A stretch of DNA of 64,000 nucleotides, from contig NZ_JAKRNI010000006.1 of the NCBI RefSeq assembly GCF_022346945.1, positions 1 to 64,000 of the forward strand, written 5' to 3'. The stretch is from Microbacterium sp. ACRRU (lineage in GTDB: Bacteria > Actinomycetota > Actinomycetes > Actinomycetales > Microbacteriaceae). Made by a program: the position numbers and the translations under genes. Each line of letters starts with the position of its first letter. The first letter of the stretch is position 1. Shown here piece after piece: positions 23,860 to 31,947 of this stretch. The notes under the pieces were generated by a model. That model was not told where the DNA came from and searched no databases. It saw only the letters and a list, made by a program, of their open reading frames with translations.

Positions 23860-26373
23860 ATGGGACTGGACTACCTCGCCTACTGTGCTCCCGGCTCGCC
23901 CTTCTACGACGCACCCTCCCCCGGCGATGACGACCTCGTCGCTCACGCGGGCACCGCGCCGGAGGGGTGGCGCACCGAGATGAACGAGCAGTGGCACTCC
24001 TGGCATCCGCCCGGGGTGAACCTGCCCGGGCAGGGGTGGAAGATCCACGTCTCGGCGACGGCGTCGAACTGCCGGAGCATCCTGGACCGTGTCCTCGGCT
24101 ACTGCCGCGACAACGCGGTGCCGGTGAAGTTCCTCCGGAGCACCGCGGTCCTGGCCTCCCGCAACAGCAAGTACGGCGACCGCGGCTCGAGCGGGAAGTT
24201 CATCACCGTCTACCCCCCGGAGGCATCGCGGCTGGGCCCGATCCTGAACGACCTCGACGACCTCGTGGGCGGCGAGGACGGCCCGTCGATCCTGTCCGAC
24301 CTGCGTTGGCGTCGCGGTCCCGTCTACGTTCGCTACGGCGGCTTCACCCTCGTGTACGGACGTGACGCGCACGGACGCCACGTGCCCTGCATCACCGCGC
24401 CGGACGGGTCGCTCGTCCCCGACGAGCGCCGCCCTGGCTTTCACCCTCCCGCGTGGGTGGAGCTTCCGTCGGTCGTCCAGGAGGCGATGCGGTCACGCGA
24501 GAGCGGTGTGCTCGTCGATTTTCCGTTCACGGTGGATTCCGCCCTCCACTTCTCCAACGGCGGCGGCGTGTACCGGGCGACCGATACCCGCACCGGCGAC
24601 ACGGTGCTGCTCAAGGAGGGCCGCCCGCATGCCGGCCTCGACGAGACGGGATCGGACGCGGTAGCCCGGCTGGCGACGGAGCGGGACATGCTGCGGCGGT
24701 TGGAGGGCGCACCGGGGGTGCCTCGGGTCATCGAGGACCGCCGAGGCCACGAGCACCAGTTCCTCATCCGGGACTTCGTCGAGGGCGTGCCCCTCGTCCA
24801 GGAGATCCACCGCCGCAACCCCGCGCTTCCCGGCGCTGAATCGATGGACCCCGACGCCTACACCGACTGGGCGAGCTCGGTCCTGCGTCAGGTGCAGGCG
24901 GGGGTGGATGCCATGCACGAACGCGGAGTCGTCTTCGGCGACCTGCACCCCGGCAACATCATCGTGTCGTCCGACGGAGCCGTCGGCTTCATCGATTTCG
25001 AATCCGCCAGCCTCGCCGACGACGACCGCGCGCAGAGTATCGGCGCGCCGGGCTTCCGCGCCCCGCTCGGCTGGTCGGGGCGGTCGGTCGACGACTTCGC
25101 TCTGGCCAATCTGCGACTCGCCCTCTTCCTGCCCCTCACCGAGACACTGGCGTGGGCTCCGCACCTGCCGGAAGCGCTGGCACGGTCCATCGAGTCGATC
25201 TTCCCTCGGGCGGGCGCCCTGATCGAGCCCGCGGCACGATTCCTCCGCGCACCGGGGACGACCGACGAGGGCCCCGCCTCCCCCGTCGGGAACGGGCCCC
25301 GCGGTTCCGCGCTCGGCCGGGGAGTGCTCTCCAGCGCCACTCCGGAACGTCGCGACCGCCTCTACCCGGGCGACATCGGCCAGTTCCGCAGTCCCACGGC
25401 CGGACTCGAGTTCGCCTTCGGCGCCGCGGGCGTGCAGTGGGCCGCGCACGTGACCGGGCAGCCCGTCCCCCGGGCCCACGTCGAGTGGTTGCGTCACGCC
25501 GCGGACGACAACGAGGCCCTCGGCCCCGGCCTCTTCGAGGGGCGCGCGGGGATCGCTCTCGCGCTGATCGCCGCGGGCGAGACCGATGCCGGGGCCCGGC
25601 ATCTGGACATCGCCAAATCCCACCCCGTGAAGCTGATGGACGGCAGCCTGTGGCGAGGCATCCCCGGGCTCGGCCTGTGTCTGGCGGACGCGGGGACCGA
25701 CACCGCCCACGTCGTCGCCCTCGGAGCGGCGCTGCGCGATCGTGTCCGGGAGGAGAGCACCGGCGCGCCCGGCCTGTTCGAAGGCGGAGCCGGCCGCGCC
25801 CTGTTCTTCGCCCGACTCGCTGCTCTCACCGTTGACGACGAATGGATCGACGACGCGGTGCGTCAGCTCGACCGCGATCTGGGGTTGCTGGGATGGCGCC
25901 CCGGCGTCGAACCGGACGCCCGGTCGCCCTGGCACAATCCCATGCTGAGCGGGGGTGCCGCGGGGTGCGCCCTCGCGGCACGCGAGATCCTCGCCCATCG
26001 GCAGGACGACCGCCTCCGCGCGCTCGTCGAGGCGGTCCGCGACACAAGCGGGCCGCTGTGTCGCGGCATGCTCACCCACTCGGGCGTCCTGCGCGGCCGC
26101 GCCGGAACCGCGATGGCCCTGCGCACGCTGTGGCGCGGAGAGGAGATGTCCGATGCGGCGGCCGGGGCCCTGCGACGCCTCGACGACGCCATGGAGCTCT
26201 CGGTCGTCCCGCTCGCGGACGGCGGTGCGCTGGCCTTCGGCGACATGTCGTTGCGGTTGTCCGCGGACTGGGCGACCGGCGCCGCCGGGTTGCAGCACGC
26301 GTGCGCGGTGATCGACGGCGGGGCCCCCCTCCTCCCGGTGCTCTCCGCTTCGCTGCTCTCCCCGACCGCATGA
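23860..26373 (+). CDS. Class III lanthipeptide synthetase-like protein (LanKC)
   Basis: 837 aa with three domains. The N-terminal phospho-Ser/Thr lyase (1-210) has KIHVSA at 61-66 and GKFITVYP with K113. The kinase domain (about 225-470) has K252 in LLKEGRP, catalytic D361 and N366 in GDLHPGN, and D379 in IDFES. The LanC-like domain occupies about 500-837. Kinase and lyase look active and would phosphorylate and then dehydrate Ser/Thr. The LanC part has no CHG zinc motif: the region reads LCRGMLTHSGV, as in class III enzymes. It lies 14 nt after the protease gene and overlaps the glycosyltransferase ATG. It is unexpected in a daptide operon. Confidence 0.88.
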   Translation: MGLDYLAYCAPGSPFYDAPSPGDDDLVAHAGTAPEGWRTEMNEQWHSWHPPGVNLPGQGWKIHVSATASNCRSILDRVLGYCRDNAVPVKFLRSTAVLASRNSKYGDRGSSGKFITVYPPEASRLGPILNDLDDLVGGEDGPSILSDLRWRRGPVYVRYGGFTLVYGRDAHGRHVPCITAPDGSLVPDERRPGFHPPAWVELPSVVQEAMRSRESGVLVDFPFTVDSALHFSNGGGVYRATDTRTGDTVLLKEGRPHAGLDETGSDAVARLATERDMLRRLEGAPGVPRVIEDRRGHEHQFLIRDFVEGVPLVQEIHRRNPALPGAESMDPDAYTDWASSVLRQVQAGVDAMHERGVVFGDLHPGNIIVSSDGAVGFIDFESASLADDDRAQSIGAPGFRAPLGWSGRSVDDFALANLRLALFLPLTETLAWAPHLPEALARSIESIFPRAGALIEPAARFLRAPGTTDEGPASPVGNGPRGSALGRGVLSSATPERRDRLYPGDIGQFRSPTAGLEFAFGAAGVQWAAHVTGQPVPRAHVEWLRHAADDNEALGPGLFEGRAGIALALIAAGETDAGARHLDIAKSHPVKLMDGSLWRGIPGLGLCLADAGTDTAHVVALGAALRDRVREESTGAPGLFEGGAGRALFFARLAALTVDDEWIDDAVRQLDRDLGLLGWRPGVEPDARSPWHNPMLSGGAAGCALAAREILAHRQDDRLRALVEAVRDTSGPLCRGMLTHSGVLRGRAGTAMALRTLWRGEEMSDAAAGALRRLDDAMELSVVPLADGGALAFGDMSLRLSADWATGAAGLQHACAVIDGGAPLLPVLSASLLSPTA

Positions 26374-27422
26374 CACCTCGCGTCAGCGTCATCTGCCCCA
26401 CCTACAACCGCGGGCCGGCCATCGCCGAGACGCTCCAGTCCGTGCGCGCACAGACCTTCGGCGACTGGGAGCTCCTGGTGGTCGACGACGGATCGACGGA
26501 TGAGACCGCCGCCACCGTCTCGATGTGGGCTCAGCGCGACTCGCGCATCCGGCTCGTGACGCCCGACCAGCGCTACGGCCACCCGGCGATACCGCGGAAC
26601 ATCGGCGCCGCCCACGCCCGCGCCGATATCGTCGCCTACCTCGACCACGACGACGTCTGGCTCCCCGATCACCTGCGCCGCACGATCGACGCTCTGGCCT
26701 CCGCGGATGCATCCGCCGGCGGGTACGAACACGTCCGCCCCGACGGTGAGGTCATCTCACGATCGAGTCTGCTGGAGCTGGTCTGGCACCCCGAGATCGC
26801 CGAGATGGGGCCGCTGTTCGAGCCCTCCCGGGTCGCCGTGCGCCGGGACGTCCTCGATCGAGCGGGAGGATGGCGCCCCGGAGCGGGTCTCGAGGATTGG
26901 GACCTGTGGTTGCGGATCACCGATGTGGGCGGCCGGTTCGCGACGTTCGCCGCCCGGACGACGCGACTCCTGCAGGATGTCGCGACCCGACGGTACCGCG
27001 TCGTCCGCCCCCACCGTCTCGTTCTCGCCCGCTTCGACAGCCCCGCGGGAGCCGTGCGGTGTCGAGCCGCGCTCGAAGCACCCCCGGTGCAGGACCAGCT
27101 CACGCGGGCCGCGGTGGAAGACGTGACGCGCTGGTACCGGACGTTGGACGCTCACGGTGACCTCGTGCTTCCGGCCGGTGGCCCCACCGACCTCGATGAG
27201 CTGCTCGCAACGGTGGACATCACGGATCTCACCGGCGTTCTGCAGGAACTGCACCTCCTGCAACGCGGCACCGGGGTGGAGCTGTCCATGCCGCTGTGGT
27301 GCGCGAGCGAGGAAGGCGCGGCACGGGTGAGCACGCGCCTGGCTCAGGTGCACCGGCGTCAGCTGCGGCTCATCGCCGGGGTGGTGAGGGATCTGGGTGG
27401 GGTGCCCCTCGCCCTGTCCTGA
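26370..27422 (+). CDS. Family 2 glycosyltransferase, last gene of the RiPP operon
   Basis: 350 aa. The GT-A fold N-terminus carries VSVICPTYNRGPAIAETL, the nucleotide-binding VVDDGSTDET and the metal-binding YLDHDD. The acceptor-side LEDWDLWLRI supplies the likely catalytic acid. The C-terminal 120 residues are helical and not assigned. It overlaps the synthetase gene by 4 nt (ATGA), so it is translated as part of the operon. Possible acceptors are Ser/Thr or an aromatic residue of the peptide, or a cell-surface molecule for immunity. Confidence 0.85.
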   Translation: MTPRVSVICPTYNRGPAIAETLQSVRAQTFGDWELLVVDDGSTDETAATVSMWAQRDSRIRLVTPDQRYGHPAIPRNIGAAHARADIVAYLDHDDVWLPDHLRRTIDALASADASAGGYEHVRPDGEVISRSSLLELVWHPEIAEMGPLFEPSRVAVRRDVLDRAGGWRPGAGLEDWDLWLRITDVGGRFATFAARTTRLLQDVATRRYRVVRPHRLVLARFDSPAGAVRCRAALEAPPVQDQLTRAAVEDVTRWYRTLDAHGDLVLPAGGPTDLDELLATVDITDLTGVLQELHLLQRGTGVELSMPLWCASEEGAARVSTRLAQVHRRQLRLIAGVVRDLGGVPLALS

Positions 27423-27428
27423 GGCCCC

Positions 27429-28406
27429 TCAGACGGGAGTGAGAGTCCGCGCGGACGCGAGGATCTCTCGGAGATCCGCGAGCGCAGCACGGGGTCCATC
27501 GACGGTGAGGACACCGGTGGTGTTCAGGACGATCTCGTCGACACCGGCGTCGGCGTATGCACGGGTTGCGGTGAGGATCTCCTCTGCGTCGCCATACAAG
27601 AAAGCGTTCCCCTCCACGAGGCGACGCGCATCGCCCGCCGCGTCCGTACCGGTGACCGCGATCCCCGCGCGTCGCAGCATGTCGCGGTAGTGGGGAAGCG
27701 ACAGGTGAGCCGCGCTCCCGGCGAGTGCCAGGCGGGCGCCGTGCCCCACCTCGTGATGAGCCCGCCGCACTCCGACCGGGACCATCGCCACGACATCCGG
27801 GCGCCGGCGGCGTCCCTGCGTTCCGTCGTCGAGCGCGGGGACGACGACGTCGCGCAGATAGTCCGGCGGGGTCAACCACGTGATCGCGGCATCCGCATGG
27901 CGCCCGGCGACACGGGCCATTCCCGGCCGCAGCACGCCCAACCCCACGTCGACTCCGGCCGTTTGAATCGACGGCAGGGCTCCGTGCATGGAGAAGTAGT
28001 CCCCGTCGGTATGGACCTCGCCGCCCCGGAGCAGCGCGGTGACGATCTGCACGTACTCCGCCGCGGCGGTGAGCGGACTGTCGTACGCGGAACCCCGCAG
28101 GGATCGTTGGAACGATTTCGCACCGGGGCCGAATCCGGCGATCATCCGGCGCCCCGTGGCGATCGCGACGGAGCGGGCCTGCAATGCCGCTTCGAAGGGA
28201 TGCCGGAGGGGCATGAGCGTCACGCCGGTTCCGACGGACAGGCGCATGCCCGCCCCGGCCAGTTCGGTGAAGATCTGATGAGGCTCGGTGACGGTCGCCT
28301 GACCCTGCCACAGGCGCGAGCCCTCACCGCTGTCGACGAGTCGTGCGAAGTCGTACACCGACGAGAAGCGTCGCGGGACGAACGGAAGCATGATGGAGAA
28401 CCGCAT
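27429..28406 (-). CDS. Luciferase-like (LLM) flavin/F420-dependent oxidoreductase
   Basis: 325-aa TIM-barrel LLM protein. It shows the family pattern of an N-terminal MRFSIMLPF strand, LRLSVGTGVTLMPLRHP and GRRMIAGFGPGAKSF, with a C-terminal YADAGVDEIVL strand. F420-dependent members act as dehydroamino acid reductases (LanJC type, for example in lexapeptide synthesis) that turn dehydroalanine into D-Ala. Next to a LanKC-like dehydratase this is the most interesting reading. However, the gene is convergent with the operon (6 nt from its end), so it may be an unrelated oxidoreductase. Confidence 0.8.
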   Translation of the reverse strand: MRFSIMLPFVPRRFSSVYDFARLVDSGEGSRLWQGQATVTEPHQIFTELAGAGMRLSVGTGVTLMPLRHPFEAALQARSVAIATGRRMIAGFGPGAKSFQRSLRGSAYDSPLTAAAEYVQIVTALLRGGEVHTDGDYFSMHGALPSIQTAGVDVGLGVLRPGMARVAGRHADAAITWLTPPDYLRDVVVPALDDGTQGRRRRPDVVAMVPVGVRRAHHEVGHGARLALAGSAAHLSLPHYRDMLRRAGIAVTGTDAAGDARRLVEGNAFLYGDAEEILTATRAYADAGVDEIVLNTTGVLTVDGPRAALADLREILASARTLTPV

Positions 28407-28518
28407 GATCGGATCAGCGTCGCATCATCGTCCCCCGCGCCACCTCCCCCGAACGTCGACACCGTTTCCGACCTCAGGCGACGTTGTCCGATGATCCGCC
28501 TGTTCCTAGACTCGCGGG

Positions 28519-29217
28519 ATGACGTCTTCGGAGGTTTTCCCCGTCGCCCCGGTGCACGGTCGGACGGTGCTCCTCGCGGGCGGGACGAGCACCGCCGGAC
28601 GCGCGTGCGCACGGGCGCTCCTCGCCGCCGGCGCCACCGTCATCGTCGTCGGTTCCCACGAAGGCCGTCTCGCCGAACTGGCGACGGACATGCCCGGCGT
28701 CCGCACCGAGAGGTGCGACCTCACGGATGCGGACGCCGTGGACGCGCTGGTCGACCGGGTGCACACCGCCCACGGCCGGGTGGACGGACTCCTGCACCTC
28801 GTCGGTGGGTGGCGCGGCGGCGGGGGCCTCGCGGGGCAGAGCGACGATGATTTCGCCTTCCTGATGCGTTCGCTCACGGCGCTGCGACTGGTGAGCCGGG
28901 CATTCGACGACGACCTGCGGGCGTCGCCCGCCGGCCGACTGGCGATCGTGTCCTCGACGTCGGTCACGCGTCCCCTCGCCGGTGGCGCGAACTACGCCGC
29001 GGTGAAGGCGGCGAGCGAAGCCTGGACGAGAGCGATCGCCCAGGGCTTCGCGAAAGACGCTCGTGACGGCGGCCGGGAACCCTCCGCCGCTGCGGTGGTG
29101 TTCCGCGTGCGGAGTCTGGCGGGACTCGAGGATGCCCTCGCCGCGGCCTTCGTCGGTTTGTGGGGCGACCCCGCGGTCGACATCAACGACGTGACGATCG
29201 AGCTCGCGGAGGCGTAA
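28519..29217 (+). CDS. SDR-family oxidoreductase
   Basis: 232-aa short-chain dehydrogenase. The cofactor motif is GGTSTAGRACA in a TGxxxGxG-like position, and the active site YAAVK follows a Ser-rich SSTS strand. It is divergent from the luciferase-like gene across 112 bp that hold their promoters. SDRs in lanthipeptide clusters can reduce N-terminal keto groups, but a general metabolic role is equally possible here. Confidence 0.85.
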   Translation: MTSSEVFPVAPVHGRTVLLAGGTSTAGRACARALLAAGATVIVVGSHEGRLAELATDMPGVRTERCDLTDADAVDALVDRVHTAHGRVDGLLHLVGGWRGGGGLAGQSDDDFAFLMRSLTALRLVSRAFDDDLRASPAGRLAIVSSTSVTRPLAGGANYAAVKAASEAWTRAIAQGFAKDARDGGREPSAAAVVFRVRSLAGLEDALAAAFVGLWGDPAVDINDVTIELAEA

Positions 29218-29236
29218 CGCGAGCCCCGTGCCGACG

Positions 29237-30751
29237 TTACGGTGTCGTCGTCGTGTCGGGGGCGGGCTGGTCTCCGTATGCTCCGGCGTCGGGAACCCCT
29301 CCGGCCCGGGCCGCGAGTGACGACGCCTCGTCCGAGACCGGTGGCGTGACGGTCGGCGTGTCGGCGGTGCCGTCCGCCGGGGGTGTGGACGGCGTCCGGT
29401 ACTGCGTGGACAGCACGCGGTACGAGCGCGTGAGGAACGCTGCTGCTCCCGCGATCACCATGATGAGCCCGGCGATCACGAACACCAGGGCGATGCCGCG
29501 CCCGATGCCGTCGCCGAGGAGCCAGCCCCACGTCGCGCGGCCGTCGGCGGCGTCCATGTAGGGGATGATGACGAACTCGGCGATGGGGGCGATGAGGAAC
29601 GCGGTGATGGGCGCCGCCGCCGACTCGAAGGCCGCCGCGAACCCGAAGACGCGCCCCTGCGTCTCGAAAGGGACGACCTTCTGGATCACGGTCTGCTCGG
29701 CGGCTTCGACGGCGGGGATGAGAGCCATGTAGACCCAGATGCCGGCGACGTAGAGCCACCACCAATCGCGCAGCGTGAAGACTGCTCCGAGCAGCCCCAT
29801 CGCGATGACGATCCACAGCATCGTGCGGATGGGATTGCGGCCGAGACCGAACTTGGCCACCATCGCACCGCCGATGATGAAGCCCGTCGCGGTCACGCCG
29901 AGCACCAGCCCCCAGACCTCGACCGGAAACAGTTGCAGGCCGTAGGGGTCCATGAGCGCGAGGTAGACCCCGCCGATGAGGTTGTTGAAGGTCGAGAAGA
30001 TCAGCAGCGCGAAAAGTCCGCGGGCTGCGCGCACGGCCCGGATCGCCCCGCGCACGTCGACCGCGGGCCCGCGCTCCCCCGTGGTCTTCGGGCGCTCCTC
30101 GGGGATGCGGATGGTGAGGAGGTGGATGAGGGCCGCGAGGGTCAGGGCGATCGCGATCGCGAGCGTCCACCCCATGCCGAGCTGCCCGACCGACAGCCCG
30201 CTGAAGACGCTCGTCACGACGAAGGACAGGCCCTGCACCGTGCCGACGAGCCCGTTGGCGTTGGCGCGACGGTCTTCGGGAACCAGCAGCGTCACCGTTG
30301 TCGAGAGGGCGATGTTCCGCATGTTCTCGATCACGGCACCGGCCAGGACGACGCCGGAGAAGATCCAGAACCACGGCCCACCCAGGTCGAGCAGCGCGCG
30401 CTCGGGGAAAGCGAGCCACAGGGCGCCCGCCACGAGGAACGCCGCGAGGGTGACGACCCCCGACACCACCATCACTCTGTGCTTGCGATGCCGATCGACG
30501 ATGGTGCCGAAGAGCATCGCGAACACCGCGAGCAGGAGCATGTAGGCGCCGCCGATGATGCCGGTCGCCAGCACCGACCGCGTCTCGAGATACACCCAGA
30601 ACGTCAGCGCGAACCACAGGAAGCTCGTCGTCACGTTCGCGGCGGCGGTGTTGACGAGCACCCCGAGGAACGCTCGGCGCCCGGCCGCCGGCTCCACGAT
30701 CGGTGCGCTCGCGGGAGCGGGAGAGGGCGACGTCTCGGACATGCCGCTCAC
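29237..30751 (-). CDS. MFS transporter, drug-efflux type
   Basis: About 504 aa with twelve predicted TM helices. It has the MFS loop 2-3 motif FGTIVDRHRKHRVM and a long Pro/Thr-rich cytoplasmic tail of about 60 residues. GTG 30751 is preferred because GGAGGGGG lies 8 nt upstream; ATG 30742 is an alternative. It is convergent with the SDR gene at 19 nt and divergent from the threonine aldolase. The substrate cannot be deduced; its proximity to the RiPP cluster is noted, but it is not co-oriented. Confidence 0.85.
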   Translation of the reverse strand: MSGMSETSPSPAPASAPIVEPAAGRRAFLGVLVNTAAANVTTSFLWFALTFWVYLETRSVLATGIIGGAYMLLLAVFAMLFGTIVDRHRKHRVMVVSGVVTLAAFLVAGALWLAFPERALLDLGGPWFWIFSGVVLAGAVIENMRNIALSTTVTLLVPEDRRANANGLVGTVQGLSFVVTSVFSGLSVGQLGMGWTLAIAIALTLAALIHLLTIRIPEERPKTTGERGPAVDVRGAIRAVRAARGLFALLIFSTFNNLIGGVYLALMDPYGLQLFPVEVWGLVLGVTATGFIIGGAMVAKFGLGRNPIRTMLWIVIAMGLLGAVFTLRDWWWLYVAGIWVYMALIPAVEAAEQTVIQKVVPFETQGRVFGFAAAFESAAAPITAFLIAPIAEFVIIPYMDAADGRATWGWLLGDGIGRGIALVFVIAGLIMVIAGAAAFLTRSYRVLSTQYRTPSTPPADGTADTPTVTPPVSDEASSLAARAGGVPDAGAYGDQPAPDTTTTP

Positions 30752-30821
30752 GTTAGTCACCCCCTCCGACATCGGCCAGGGTCCCCGCGTCCGCGGCGCG
30801 CGCGGTGACTACGCTGGACGA

Positions 30822-31889
30822 GTGACCCCCTTGCATGACACGGCCGTGCGCGGCTTCGCATCCGACAACTACTCCGGCATCCACCCTGACGTCCTCGCCG
30901 CGATCGCGGCGGCCAACGAGGGGCACCAGGTCGCCTACGGCGAGGACGTCTACACCGCCCGCCTGCAGGAGCTGTTCGTCGGCCTGCTGGGTGAGGGGGT
31001 CGAGGCGTACCCCGTCTTCAACGGCACCGGTGCGAACGTGGTCGGCCTGCAGTCGATGCTTCCCCGATGGGGTGCGGTGATCTCCGCTTCCACCGCCCAC
31101 ATCAACGTCGACGAGGGCGGCGCTCCCGAGCGCGTGGGGGGGATCAAGCTGCTCACCGTCCCCACCGACGACGGAAAGCTCACCCCCGACCTGGTCGACC
31201 GCGAGGCGTGGGGATGGGGAGACGAGCACCGCGCGCAGCCGCTCGTCGTCTCGATCACGCAATCCACCGAGCTCGGCACCCTGTACACCGTCGACGAGAT
31301 CCGTGCCCTCGCCGATCACGCGCACGGGCACGGGATGCGGCTCCACATGGACGGCGCCCGCATCTCCAACGCCGCCGCCGCGCTCGACGTGCCGCTGCGG
31401 ACCTTCACCCGTGACGCCGGGGTCGACGTGCTGAGCTTCGGCGGCACCAAGAACGGCGCCATGATCGGCGAGGCCATCGTCGTCCTCGACCCCGAGGCAT
31501 CCACCGGCCTGACTTATCTGCGCAAGCTCGACATGCAGCTCTCGAGCAAGATGCGGTTCGTCTCAGCGCAGCTGGTCGCCCTGCTCGAGAACGACCTGTG
31601 GCTGCGCAACGCCCGCCACTCCAACGCCATGGCCCAGCGCCTGCGCGCCGGTGTCGAGGCGGGGCTGGCCGACGGTTCGATCCGCGGAGTGGAGTTCACG
31701 CAGCCGACGCAGGCCAACGGCGTGTTCGCGACGCTCCCCGCGGGTGTCGCCGATCGCCTGCGCGAGAGCTTCCGCTTCTACGACTGGGACGAGCTGCGTC
31801 GCGAGGTGCGCTGGATGTGCTCGTTCGACACCACCGAGTCCGACATCGACGCGTTCGTCGCCGCGATCGCTCGCGAGACCACGCGCTGA
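30822..31889 (+). CDS. ltaE: Low-specificity L-threonine aldolase
   Basis: 355-aa PLP enzyme (fold type I, beta-eliminating lyase family) that splits L-threonine or allo-threonine into glycine and acetaldehyde. Visible features are FASDNYSGIHP at the N-terminus, NGTGANVVGL, the cofactor-stacking TAHINVDEGGAPE, LHMDGARISNAAAAL with the cofactor Asp, and the Schiff-base Lys in SFGGTKNGAM. It starts with GTG at 30822, has the usual family length, and is followed by a strong bidirectional terminator. Confidence 0.9.
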   Translation: MTPLHDTAVRGFASDNYSGIHPDVLAAIAAANEGHQVAYGEDVYTARLQELFVGLLGEGVEAYPVFNGTGANVVGLQSMLPRWGAVISASTAHINVDEGGAPERVGGIKLLTVPTDDGKLTPDLVDREAWGWGDEHRAQPLVVSITQSTELGTLYTVDEIRALADHAHGHGMRLHMDGARISNAAAALDVPLRTFTRDAGVDVLSFGGTKNGAMIGEAIVVLDPEASTGLTYLRKLDMQLSSKMRFVSAQLVALLENDLWLRNARHSNAMAQRLRAGVEAGLADGSIRGVEFTQPTQANGVFATLPAGVADRLRESFRFYDWDELRREVRWMCSFDTTESDIDAFVAAIARETTR

Positions 31890-31904
31890 ACTCCCGCGCG
31901 AGCG

Positions 31905-31940
31905 AGGGCCGTGGCATCCCGATCCGGATGCCACGGCCCT
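31905..31940. terminator. 15-bp perfect bidirectional terminator hairpin
   Basis: AGGGCCGTGGCATCC (31905-31919) pairs exactly with GGATGCCACGGCCCT (31926-31940) across a 6-nt loop. It lies midway between the convergent threonine aldolase and M3 peptidase stops. The arms contain GGCATCC/GGATGCC, showing that the over-represented heptamer also occurs in terminator stems. Confidence 0.85.
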
Positions 31941-31947
31941 GCGCGTC

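Noticed and set aside
23236..26373. Longer start for the LanKC-like protein
   Set aside because: The upstream part overlaps the protease gene out of frame; ATG 23860 begins the conserved lyase domain MGLDYLAYC.
29237..30751. MFS transporter as the daptide exporter
   Set aside because: It is on the other strand, separated by the SDR gene, and the cluster already has an ABC exporter; treated as independent.
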